DNA of 17,833 bases from Pseudomonadota bacterium (GTDB taxonomy: Bacteria > Pseudomonadota > Alphaproteobacteria > Rhizobiales > Beijerinckiaceae): the NCBI GenBank assembly GCA_023423995.1, contig JAFAEL010000070.1, positions 1-17,833 of the forward strand, read 5' to 3'. Made by a program: the position numbers and the translations under genes. The notes under the pieces are model-generated. The model was given only the letters and a program-made list of their open reading frames with translations, made no database searches and was not told where the DNA came from. This document shows, one piece after another, positions 6,610 to 13,984 of the stretch (position 1 is the first letter of the stretch; every line of letters begins with the position of its first letter).

Positions 6610-7935
6610 CTAGTCGCGAGGCGGAGCGGCCTCGGGCCGTCCAATGCTGACATAGCGGAAGCCGTGCCGCCGCATGTCGTCCGGCACATACACGTTGCGC
6701 AGATCCACCAATACCGGGGCCGCCAGGATCTTGCACAGCCGCGCGAGATCGAGTGCCCGGAAGGCGTCCCACTCCGTCACGAGGACGAGCGCATCCGCAC
6801 CCTTGGCGCAGGAATACGCGTCGTTGGCGTACTCGACATCGGTCAGGACCTTCCTTGCCTGATCCATCCCTTCGGGATCGAAGGCGCGGATTCGTGCGCC
6901 CGCATCCTGCAGGGCAGAGATGATCGCGCAGGACGGGGCATCGCGCATGTCGTCGGTGTTCGGCTTGAAGGTGAGGCCGAGCACCCCGATCAGCTTGCCG
7001 CGGACGGAGCCGTCGCAGGCGGCGATGATCTTGCGGGCCATGGCGCGCTTGCGCTGGTCGTTGACGGACACGACCGTCTCGACGAGCCGGACCGGCGCAC
7101 CGTGGTCCTGCGCCGTCTTCATGAGCGCGAGCGTGTCCTTCGGGAAGCAGGAGCCGCCATATCCGGGGCCCGCGTGCAGGAACTTCGACCCGATCCGGTT
7201 GTCGAGCCCGATGCCGCGCGCGACCTCCTGCACGTTCGCCCCCACCTGCTCGCAGAGATCCGCGATCTCGTTGATGAAGGTGATCTTCGTGGCCAGGAAG
7301 GCGTTCGCGGCGTACTTCGTGAGCTCGGCCGTGCGCCGTCCCGTGACCAGGATGGGCGCCTGGTTCAGGTAGAGCGGACGGTAGAGGTCGCTGACGACGC
7401 GCGCGCCCCTCTCGTCGTTGGCCCCGATGACGATCCGGTCCGGCCGCTTGAAATCCTGGATCGCGGCGCCCTCCCGGAGGAACTCGGGGTTCGAGACGAC
7501 CGAGAACTCCGCATCGGGCCTCATCTCGCGGATGATCCGTTCGACCTCGTCGCCGGTGCCGACCGGCACCGTCGATTTCGTCACCACGACCGTGAACCCG
7601 TCCATGGCGGCCGCGATCTCGCGTGCGGCCGCGTAGACGAACGAGAGATCCGCGAAGCCGTCGCCGCGGCGCGAGGGCGTGCCGACCGCGATGAACACCG
7701 CGTCTGCGCGCTGTACGCCGAGCGCCAGGTCGGTCGTGAAGGACAGGCGGCCCGCCTCGGCGTTCGTCTGTACAAGGGCATCGAGCCCGGGCTCGAAGAT
7801 CGGGATCCTCCCCGCCTTCAGGGCCGCGACCTTGTCGGCATCCTTGTCGATGCACACGACCTCGTGGCCGAAATCGGCGAAGCACGCCCCCGACACGAGT
7901 CCGACATAGCCGGACCCCACCATTGCGACCCGCAC
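6610..7935 (-). CDS. ugd: UDP-glucose 6-dehydrogenase
   Basis: This is a 441-residue enzyme that oxidises UDP-glucose twice with NAD to UDP-glucuronate, a precursor of surface polysaccharides. The GTG at 7933-7935 is chosen as start because GGAGG lies 6 nt upstream and the protein then begins MRVAMVGSGYVGL with no extra N-terminus. Family motifs are GSGYVGL (7-13), FIAVGTPS (82-89), KSTVPVGT (120-127), SNPEFLREG (148-156), KYAANAF (207-213) and GYGGSCFPKD with catalytic C263. The length is normal for the family. It stops with TAG at 6610-6612, in the same frame as the following epimerase and 9 nt before its start. The upstream region is shared with divergent glgX. Confidence 0.95.
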   Translation of the reverse strand: MRVAMVGSGYVGLVSGACFADFGHEVVCIDKDADKVAALKAGRIPIFEPGLDALVQTNAEAGRLSFTTDLALGVQRADAVFIAVGTPSRRGDGFADLSFVYAAAREIAAAMDGFTVVVTKSTVPVGTGDEVERIIREMRPDAEFSVVSNPEFLREGAAIQDFKRPDRIVIGANDERGARVVSDLYRPLYLNQAPILVTGRRTAELTKYAANAFLATKITFINEIADLCEQVGANVQEVARGIGLDNRIGSKFLHAGPGYGGSCFPKDTLALMKTAQDHGAPVRLVETVVSVNDQRKRAMARKIIAACDGSVRGKLIGVLGLTFKPNTDDMRDAPSCAIISALQDAGARIRAFDPEGMDQARKVLTDVEYANDAYSCAKGADALVLVTEWDAFRALDLARLCKILAAPVLVDLRNVYVPDDMRRHGFRYVSIGRPEAAPPRD

Positions 7936-8126
7936 GCTGCACCTCCACCGAAGCCGGACGCCTTTCGTACGGGATGCCCGTGCGATCGGCGAAAAGCAAT
8001 TCCGGCCTAGGGGCAACGTTCAACCGGGGTAGCCGGGCGGTGGAACGAAACTCCTCGATCCAGCGGGACCCAAACCGAGGGAACGGCGTTGTCGGCCTGC
8101 CGATCTTTCCGGACGTTCGATCACTC

Positions 8127-10388
8127 ATGCCTTCAAAAAAGACCGCCCCTGGTGCCGCGGCCTCGGGGAGCGCCGCTCCCGCCGTGCTGCAGCGCCCTCG
8201 CGTCCGGGAAGGCCTCCCCCACCCGCTCGGCGCCACCTGGGACGGCCTTGGCGTCAATTTCGCTCTCTTCTCGGCCCACGCGACCAAGGTCGAGCTCTGT
8301 CTGTTCGACGAGACGGGTGAAACGGAGATCGAGCGGGTCGAGTTGCCGGAATACACGGACGAGGTCTGGCACGGCTATCTGCCCGATGCGCGGCCGGGAA
8401 CCGTCTATGCCTACCGCGTGCACGGCCCGTACGAGCCCGAGGCGGGACATCGGTTCAATCCGAACAAGCTCCTGCTCGACCCATACGCAAAGCAACTCGT
8501 CGGCGAGCTGACCTGGGACCCTGCGGTTTTCGGCTACGAGGCGGGGACGGACGATCTCACCTTCGACGAGCGCGACAGCGCGCGGTTCATGCCGAAATGC
8601 CGGGTGATCGATCCGGCTTTTACATGGGGGCGCGAGCAGGCGCCGCGCGTCTCCTGGGAGCGCACGGTCTTCTACGAGACCCATGTCCGCGGCTACACGA
8701 TGCTCCACCCCGCCGTGCCCGAGAACCTGCGGGGCACCTTCTCGGGGATGAGCAACAAGGCCATCATCGACTACATCAAGAGCCTGGGCGTGACCTCGGT
8801 CGAGCTCCTGCCGATCCACGCCTATGTGGACGACGACTTTCTGCTCCAGAAAGGCCTGCGGAACTACTGGGGCTACAACACGATCGGGTTCTTCGCGCCC
8901 CAGCCGCGCTACATGGCGACGCCGGTCGTCAACGAATTCAAGGAGATGGTCGCCAAGTTCCACGATGCCGGGATCGAGGTGATCCTGGACGTGGTCTACA
9001 ACCACACGGCCGAGGGCAACGAGATGGGGCCGACGCTGTCCTTCAAGGGCATCGACAACGCCTCGTATTATCGGCTCCTACCCGACCAGAACCGCTACTA
9101 CATCAACGATACCGGCACGGGTAACACGCTCAATCTCAGCCATCCGCGCGTGCTGCAGATGGTGACCGACTCGCTGCGCTACTGGGCGCAGGAGATGCAT
9201 GTCGACGGGTTCCGGTTCGACCTTGCGACGATCCTCGGCCGGGAGCCCTACGGCTTCGACGAGGGCGGCGGCTTCCTCGATTCCTGCCGCCAGGACCCGG
9301 TCCTGTCATCCGTGAAGCTGATCGCCGAGCCATGGGATTGCGGGCCGGGCGGATATCAGGTCGGCGGGTTCCCGCCGGGCTGGGCAGAATGGAACGATCG
9401 GTACCGCGATACCGTACGCGCCTTCTGGAAGGGCGATGAGGGGCAGCTTCCCGAGATGGCCTCTCGCCTCACCGGATCCGCCGACAAGTTCAACAAACGC
9501 GGCCGCAAGCCCTGGGCCAGCGTGAACTTCATCACGGCCCATGACGGCTTCACGCTGCGGGACCTCGTCTCGTACAACGACAAGCACAACGAGGCGAACG
9601 GCGAGGAGAACCGGGACGGCCACTCCCACAACCTCTCCTACAACTACGGCGCCGAGGGCCCCACCGACGATCCGGAGATCCGCGAGGTCCGGCTGCGCCA
9701 GATGCGGAACTTCCTGGCGACGCTCTTCCTCTCGCGCGGCACGCCAATGCTGCTCGCCGGGGACGAGTTCGGCCGGACGCAGCACGGCAACAACAACGCC
9801 TACGCCCAGGACAGCGAGATCGGCTGGATAGACTGGCAGATGGACGAGGAAGGACGCGTACTCGCCGAGTTCACGCGCCGGATGATCGCCTTGCGGCAGG
9901 CTCTCCCCATGCTCCGGCGCGGGCGCTTCCTCACGGGCCAGTACGACGAGACGCTCGGCGTGAAGGACGTCAGCTGGCTCACGCCGGCGGGCGACGAGAT
10001 GACGGACGAGCATTGGGGCGACGGCAATGCACGTTGCCTCGGCGTGCTGCTCGACGGCCGCGCGCAGCCGACGGGCGTTCGCCGGCCCGGCACCGATTCG
10101 ACGCTTCTGCTCGTCGTGAACTCCTATCACGACGTTGTGAACTTCACGCTGCCCGAGGCCGCCGGCGGCCGGGAATGGGTCTGCCTCGTCGACACCAATC
10201 AGCCCGACCTGGAGGAAGCCCCAGCGTTCGATTTCGGACACGACTACGCTGTTACGGCCCGGTCACTTCTCCTGTTCATGCTGAAGCCTCAAAGCACCCG
10301 GCACCGCGACGACGAGGTGAGGTCCTACCGCCATGTGATCGCCGAATTCGATCAGGCCTGGGGTGGAAGCTTGGCCGTAACGGAATGA
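8127..10388 (+). CDS. glgX: Glycogen debranching enzyme GlgX (isoamylase type)
   Basis: This is a 753-residue GH13 enzyme that cleaves alpha-1,6 branches in glycogen in the cytoplasm. The N-terminal ~30 residues are Ala/Pro-rich and precede a CBM48-like domain (GLPHPLGATWDGLGVNFALF). Catalytic regions are clear: DVVYNHT (D288), DGFRFDLA with nucleophile D365, LIAEPWD with acid E401, and ITAHDGF with D473. NHNEANGEEN-type sequence after region IV (DKHNEANGEENRDG) is typical of GlgX/TreX. The start ATG at 8127 has no strong ribosome binding site; an internal GTG near 8184 cannot be excluded. The gene is divergent from ugd with a 191-nt gap, and no other glycogen gene lies in the window. Confidence 0.94.
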   Translation: MPSKKTAPGAAASGSAAPAVLQRPRVREGLPHPLGATWDGLGVNFALFSAHATKVELCLFDETGETEIERVELPEYTDEVWHGYLPDARPGTVYAYRVHGPYEPEAGHRFNPNKLLLDPYAKQLVGELTWDPAVFGYEAGTDDLTFDERDSARFMPKCRVIDPAFTWGREQAPRVSWERTVFYETHVRGYTMLHPAVPENLRGTFSGMSNKAIIDYIKSLGVTSVELLPIHAYVDDDFLLQKGLRNYWGYNTIGFFAPQPRYMATPVVNEFKEMVAKFHDAGIEVILDVVYNHTAEGNEMGPTLSFKGIDNASYYRLLPDQNRYYINDTGTGNTLNLSHPRVLQMVTDSLRYWAQEMHVDGFRFDLATILGREPYGFDEGGGFLDSCRQDPVLSSVKLIAEPWDCGPGGYQVGGFPPGWAEWNDRYRDTVRAFWKGDEGQLPEMASRLTGSADKFNKRGRKPWASVNFITAHDGFTLRDLVSYNDKHNEANGEENRDGHSHNLSYNYGAEGPTDDPEIREVRLRQMRNFLATLFLSRGTPMLLAGDEFGRTQHGNNNAYAQDSEIGWIDWQMDEEGRVLAEFTRRMIALRQALPMLRRGRFLTGQYDETLGVKDVSWLTPAGDEMTDEHWGDGNARCLGVLLDGRAQPTGVRRPGTDSTLLLVVNSYHDVVNFTLPEAAGGREWVCLVDTNQPDLEEAPAFDFGHDYAVTARSLLLFMLKPQSTRHRDDEVRSYRHVIAEFDQAWGGSLAVTE

Positions 10389-10498
10389 CCGAGGCGGCCT
10401 CGGAGAGCATCGACGGGTGTCAATCAAATGGGAACGGTCGTATATCCTATGAGACGAACCGCGCGCGGGGGCGGCCCGAGCAAAGGACGCGAGGCGGA

Positions 10499-11044
10499 AT
10501 GAATGTTGAACCGGCGATCCGCGATCAGATGCTCGCGGCGCTTCCCAGCCTTCGGGCGTTTGCGATCTCTCTCTGCGGGAACGTGGACAAGGCGGACGAC
10601 CTCGTTCAGGACACGATCATGCGGGCCTGGGGTGCGATCGACCGGTTCGAGCGTGGCACGAACCTGAACGCCTGGCTCTTCACCATCCTTCGCAACCTCT
10701 ATTTCTCGAACCTTCGCAAGGGGAAGCGGGAGGTCGAGGATGTCGACGGAACCTATGCCGGCCGGCTATCGAGCCTGCCCGAGCAGGACGGGCGCGCCGA
10801 CATGAACGATTTTCGCGCAGCGCTCGCGCGGCTCGCGCCGGACCAGCGCGAGGCGCTGCTGCTGGTTGGCGCGCAGGGCTTCTCCTACGAGGAGACCGCC
10901 GCCATCATGGGCTGCGCGATCGGCACCGTGAAAAGCCGGGTGAACCGCGCACGGGTGCGGCTGCAGGAGCTCCTGGCCGTCGAGCAGATCGAGGATCTCG
11001 GGCCGGATCGCATGACGATGGCGGCGCTCCAGCCTCCGAGCTGA
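10499..11044 (+). CDS. ECF sigma factor, EcfG-like (general stress response type)
   Basis: This is a 181-residue sigma-70-family factor with region 2 at ~15-80 (LPSLRAFAISLCGN, KADDLVQDTIMRAW, NLNAWLFTILRN) and region 4 at ~104-158 (LARLAPDQREALLLVGAQGFSYEETAAIMGCAIGTVKSRVNRAR). These sequences closely match the EcfG/ECF15 group that drives the alphaproteobacterial general stress response. The ATG at 10499 has a GAGGCGGA ribosome binding site. EcfG is normally held by the anti-sigma factor NepR and released by PhyR; neither is next to this gene, so it may be a paralog outside the main locus. No GGAAC-N16/17-CGTT autoregulatory promoter was found upstream. The C-terminal ~20 residues (EQIEDLGPDRM...) are variable. 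Confidence 0.9.
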   Translation: MNVEPAIRDQMLAALPSLRAFAISLCGNVDKADDLVQDTIMRAWGAIDRFERGTNLNAWLFTILRNLYFSNLRKGKREVEDVDGTYAGRLSSLPEQDGRADMNDFRAALARLAPDQREALLLVGAQGFSYEETAAIMGCAIGTVKSRVNRARVRLQELLAVEQIEDLGPDRMTMAALQPPS

Positions 11045-11131
11045 CGCGCGTTCGGGCGCGACACTTGCCTCGCTGAGCGCGGGGCGGCATCCATACCGGA
11101 ACGCCTTTCCACAGGGTCAACCGGGTTCAAG

Positions 11132-12547
11132 ATGCCGAGCTTCGAAACCATCATCCGCGGCGGCAAGATCGCGACCGCCGCCGATACGTTCTCCTGCGAC
11201 ATCGGCATTTCGGGCGGGCGGATCCTGGCGCTCGGCCACGACCTCGGCGACGCGGGCGAGGTGATCGACGCGACGGGACTTCTTGTCCTTCCCGGCGGCA
11301 TCGACAGCCATGTCCATTTCGCCCAGCCTTCGGGGCCCGGGATCGTCATGGCGGACGGGTTCGAGAGCGGCACCCGGTCGGCAGCCTTCGGCGGCAACAC
11401 CACCGTGCTTCCCTTCTGCGTCCAGCAGAAGGGGCAGAGCCTGCGCGAGGCCCTGAAGGCCTACCACGCGAAGGCCGACGGCCAATGCTACGTGGACGTC
11501 TCCTTCCACCTCGTGATCGCTGACCCGACCGAGCAGGTCCTCGGCCAGGAACTGCCTGCCCTGGTCGAGGACGGCTACACCTCGTTCAAGGTGTTCATGA
11601 CCTACGAGGGCATGGCCCTCACGGACATGGAGATGCTGGAGGTCATGTCGGTCGCGCGCCGCACCGGCGCGCTCGTCATGATCCATGCCGAGAATTTCGA
11701 CGCGATCCGCTTCCTGGTCGACAAGCTGGAGCGCGAGGGCCATGTGGAGCCCTACTACCACGCGATCTCCCGCCCCATCCCGGTCGAGCGCGAGGCGACG
11801 CACCGCGCGATCTCGCTCGCCGAGATCATCGACGTGCCGATCATGATCGTCCACGTCTCGAATGGCGAAGCCATGGAGGAGATCCGGCGGGCCCAGGCCA
11901 AGGGCCTCAAGGTCTATGGCGAGACCTGCCCGCAATACCTCGTCCTGACCGAGAAGGACCTCGAGGGCCTCAACATGGAGGGCGCGAAGTACGTCTGCTC
12001 CCCTCCCCCGCGCGACAAGGAGAGCCAGGAGGCCTGCTGGCGCGGGCTGGAGACCGGGGTCTTCTCCGTCTTCTCCTCGGACCACTGCCCGTTCCGCTAC
12101 GACGACCCCGCCGGCAAGCTGAACCCGAAGGGCCGGACGAGCTTCCGCTGGGTGCCGAACGGCATCCCGGGGGTCGGGGCGCGCCTGCCCATCCTGTTCT
12201 CGGAGGGCGTGTCGAAGGGCCGGATCGACCTGAACCGGTTCGTGGCCCTGTCCGCCACGAACCACGCCAAGACCTACGGGCTCTATCCGAAGAAGGGCAC
12301 GATCGCGGTCGGGTCCGACGCCGATATCGCGATCTGGGACCCGGAGCGCACGCTCACCCTGACGCACGATCTCATGAAGGACGGGTCGGACTACACGCCT
12401 TACGAAGGCATCGAGGTGAAGGGCTGGCCCGTCCTGACCATGGTGCGCGGCAAGACCGTGATGCGCGACGGCGAGCTCGTGGGCGAGAAGGGCTTTGGCG
12501 CATACCTCACCCGCGAGAAGTCGCCCTACGCCGCACCGCGCCGCTGA
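11132..12547 (+). CDS. Dihydropyrimidinase/hydantoinase-family amidohydrolase
   Basis: This is a 471-residue cyclic amidohydrolase. Metal ligands of the amidohydrolase fold are visible: H60 and H62 in DSHVHF, carboxylated K153 in SFKVFMTY, H185 in MIHAEN, H241 in IVHVSNG and D317 in SSDHCPF. FKVFMTY, with Tyr158, and SPPPRDKE favour dihydropyrimidinase/D-hydantoinase. The metal motif HVHF is more like allantoinase. The enzyme opens cyclic ureides such as dihydrouracil, hydantoin or possibly allantoin. A uric-acid degradation cluster lies a few genes downstream and lacks a canonical allantoinase. The start ATG at 11132 has only a weak ribosome binding site. It is followed by a palindromic repeat region and a convergent GST gene. 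Confidence 0.9.
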   Translation: MPSFETIIRGGKIATAADTFSCDIGISGGRILALGHDLGDAGEVIDATGLLVLPGGIDSHVHFAQPSGPGIVMADGFESGTRSAAFGGNTTVLPFCVQQKGQSLREALKAYHAKADGQCYVDVSFHLVIADPTEQVLGQELPALVEDGYTSFKVFMTYEGMALTDMEMLEVMSVARRTGALVMIHAENFDAIRFLVDKLEREGHVEPYYHAISRPIPVEREATHRAISLAEIIDVPIMIVHVSNGEAMEEIRRAQAKGLKVYGETCPQYLVLTEKDLEGLNMEGAKYVCSPPPRDKESQEACWRGLETGVFSVFSSDHCPFRYDDPAGKLNPKGRTSFRWVPNGIPGVGARLPILFSEGVSKGRIDLNRFVALSATNHAKTYGLYPKKGTIAVGSDADIAIWDPERTLTLTHDLMKDGSDYTPYEGIEVKGWPVLTMVRGKTVMRDGELVGEKGFGAYLTREKSPYAAPRR

Positions 12548-12569
12548 TCTCACCCACAGGCGAACGTGC

Positions 12570-12640
12570 CGCCGGCTGAAGAAGCCGGCGCCAGAACCAC
12601 TGGGGCCGGCGTTCGCCAGGGGCCCCGGCTTGCGCCGGGG
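12570..12640. repeat. Tandem palindromic elements (REP-like), also possible terminator
   Basis: Two hairpins lie between convergent genes. CGCCGGCT (12570-12577) pairs with AGCCGGCG (12583-12590) around GAAGA. CCCCGGC (12623-12629) pairs with GCCGGGG (12634-12640) around TTGC. The second, read with its flanks, resembles the interspersed GC-rich palindromes common in alphaproteobacterial genomes. The first lies 23 nt after the hydantoinase stop and the second 12 nt after the GST stop, so they may terminate both genes. Confidence 0.6.
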
Positions 12641-12651
12641 CGAATGGCGGA

Positions 12652-13281
12652 TCAGGCCGCCTTCCGGGCCTGCTCGGCAGCGTAAAGCTCGCCTTCCTCC
12701 TCCATGGCCCGGGCGACACTCGGCCGGGCTCGCAGCTTCGCGAAATAGGTCTTCACGGTCGGCCAACCGTTCAGGTCGATCCCCACGGCGCGGCACCAAT
12801 TCAGCACGGCCACGAGGTACGCGTCCGCGACCGTGAACGAGCCGAGAAGGTAGTCGCGGCAGGCGAGATGCCGATCGAGAATGTCGAGACGCGCCGCCGA
12901 CCGCTCGCGCGCCGCCGCCTTGGCATCCTCCGACGCGTTGGCATCGAAGAGTGGCGTGAACACGCCCTTGTGGAGCTCGGTGGCAACGAAGCCGAGCCAT
13001 TGCTGCAGCCAGGGCAGTTCCTCCTCGCTTCCGAGCAGCCGTGCCGTAGGATGACGCCGGGCCACATATTGCAGCACGGCTGAGTTCTCGGTGAGCAACC
13101 TTCCATCCTCGGTGCGTGCCACCGGGACTTGGCCGAGCGGGTTCACGGCCCGGAAATCTCCTTCATCCGGCAGGCGCTTGGTCTTGCCATCCACCTGGAT
13201 GAAGTTGGCCTGGGCTCCGGCTTCGTAGAGGGCGATGCGGGTCGCCATCGAGCAGGCGAGCGGGGCGAAGTACAGGTCCAT
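12652..13281 (-). CDS. Glutathione S-transferase, beta-class-like
   Basis: This is a 209-residue GST. The start ATG at 13279-13281 is chosen because GGGAGGAG lies 7 nt upstream and the protein then begins MDLYFAPLACSM, as in bacterial GstA. The N-terminal thioredoxin-fold domain (1-80) has C10, the cysteine used by beta-class GSTs, a cis-Pro at P54 in GQVPV and the glutathione-binding ENSAVLQY (65-72). The C-terminal helical domain spans ~88-209, with LGSFTVADAYL near 140-155. It conjugates or removes glutathione from electrophiles in the cytoplasm. A TetR-family gene is divergent 70 nt away, with TGTACC/GGTACA half-sites around the promoters, so repression by that regulator relieved by a small ligand is likely. 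Confidence 0.92.
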   Translation of the reverse strand: MDLYFAPLACSMATRIALYEAGAQANFIQVDGKTKRLPDEGDFRAVNPLGQVPVARTEDGRLLTENSAVLQYVARRHPTARLLGSEEELPWLQQWLGFVATELHKGVFTPLFDANASEDAKAAARERSAARLDILDRHLACRDYLLGSFTVADAYLVAVLNWCRAVGIDLNGWPTVKTYFAKLRARPSVARAMEEEGELYAAEQARKAA

Positions 13282-13303
13282 CGGGGCTCCTCCCTTTGAT
13301 TTC

Positions 13304-13359
13304 TGTACCGTCTCGCATAGATTTTTCCGGGTCAAGGGATTTTCTTGCGACGTGGTACA
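13304..13359. promoter_or_regulatory. Inverted TGTACC/GGTACA half-sites, candidate TetR operator
   Basis: TGTACC (13304-13309) lies 23 nt upstream of the GST start and GGTACA (13354-13359) overlaps the presumed tetR start. The surrounding bases are also similar on opposite strands (TTTCTGTACC against TTTTGTACC). TGTACC/GGTACA is a common half-site of TetR-family regulators, though here the halves are 44 nt apart. A weak plus-strand promoter (TTGATT at 13296-13301, 16 nt, TAGATT at 13318-13323) spans the first half-site. Confidence 0.45.
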
Positions 13360-13978
13360 AAATCAGGAAGTGCGGCGGCGAGGACGGCCGCCCGCGTATG
13401 ACGCCGAGCAGGCGCTCGCGCAGGCCCTCGAGACATTCTGGACGTCGGGCTTCGAGGCCACGTCTCTGGACGAGCTCAGCACCGCAACCGGCATGAACCG
13501 GCCGAGCCTTTATGGAGCGTTCGGCGACAAGCGGGCGCTGTTCCTGAAGGCGCTGATGGCCTACCGGGCGCGCGGCGAGATGGGTCTGTCGCGGCTCATC
13601 ACCGACAACCCCTCCGTCCGGGACGCGCTGGTCAACACCTGCGCGGCCGCCCTGAAGCTCTACTTCTCGGGCGAGAAGGGCGCGCGCGGCTGCTTCATGA
13701 CCGGGGCAGCCCTCGTCGGTGCGGTCTCGGATCCCGAGCTCCGCGAGGCGCTTCTCGAGGGACTTGAGGATATCGACCGCGCCTTCGTGGCGCTGTTCGA
13801 GCACGGCCAGCAGCGCGGCGAGGTGGCGCGCGACGCGGACCCGGAAGCGCTTGCCTTCATGGCGTCGGCACTTCTGCACACGCTTTCGGTCCGCGCCCGG
13901 GCCGGCGCGAAACAGCCGGACCTAGTCCGCGCCGCCGCCAAGGGCGTGGATGTGCTCCTTCGCGCCGCGCGGCCCTGA
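13352..13978 (+). CDS. TetR/AcrR-family transcriptional regulator
   Basis: This is a 208-residue regulator. The N-terminal DNA-binding domain has RRRGRPPAYD, then the helix-turn-helix around residues 36-60 (ATSLDELSTATGMNRPSLYGAFGDK). The C-terminal part (~75-208) is the variable ligand-binding helical domain, with GARGCFMTGAAL near 108-120. The start is taken as GTG 13352-13354, giving MVQNQEV before the conserved region; GTG at 13370, giving MRRRGRPP, is the alternative. Both lack an ideally placed ribosome binding site. The gene is divergent from the GST and probably controls it and itself through the half-sites in the 70-nt spacer. It ends 6 nt from the convergent amidohydrolase gene. Confidence 0.88.
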   Translation: MVQNQEVRRRGRPPAYDAEQALAQALETFWTSGFEATSLDELSTATGMNRPSLYGAFGDKRALFLKALMAYRARGEMGLSRLITDNPSVRDALVNTCAAALKLYFSGEKGARGCFMTGAALVGAVSDPELREALLEGLEDIDRAFVALFEHGQQRGEVARDADPEALAFMASALLHTLSVRARAGAKQPDLVRAAAKGVDVLLRAARP

Positions 13979-13984
13979 GCCGCT

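Noticed and set aside
5788..8010. Long plus-strand open frame antisense to the epimerase and ugd
   Set aside because: It is Arg/Asp/Gly-rich with no recognisable domain, and the opposite strand encodes clear family motifs throughout. Long antisense frames are expected in GC-rich DNA.
7936..8016. N-terminal extension of ugd upstream of the chosen GTG
   Set aside because: The 27 extra residues are not conserved in the family, and a well-placed GGAGG precedes the internal GTG at 7935.
8042..8117. GGAAC elements upstream of glgX as an EcfG promoter
   Set aside because: GGAAC occurs at 8042 and 8080 but no CGTT lies 16-17 nt downstream; the only CGTT nearby (8114) is 29 nt away.
10431..10452. 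GGAAC upstream of the sigma factor as an autoregulatory EcfG promoter
   Set aside because: The required CGTT at 16-17 nt spacing is absent.
11117..13000. Long minus-strand open frame across the hydantoinase and part of the GST
   Set aside because: It is antisense to a complete amidohydrolase with all metal ligands and contains the translated palindromic repeat, so it is not a gene.
13282..13335. Upstream extension of the GST
   Set aside because: The GST fold begins at the internal Met with a strong ribosome binding site, and the extension crosses the operator region.
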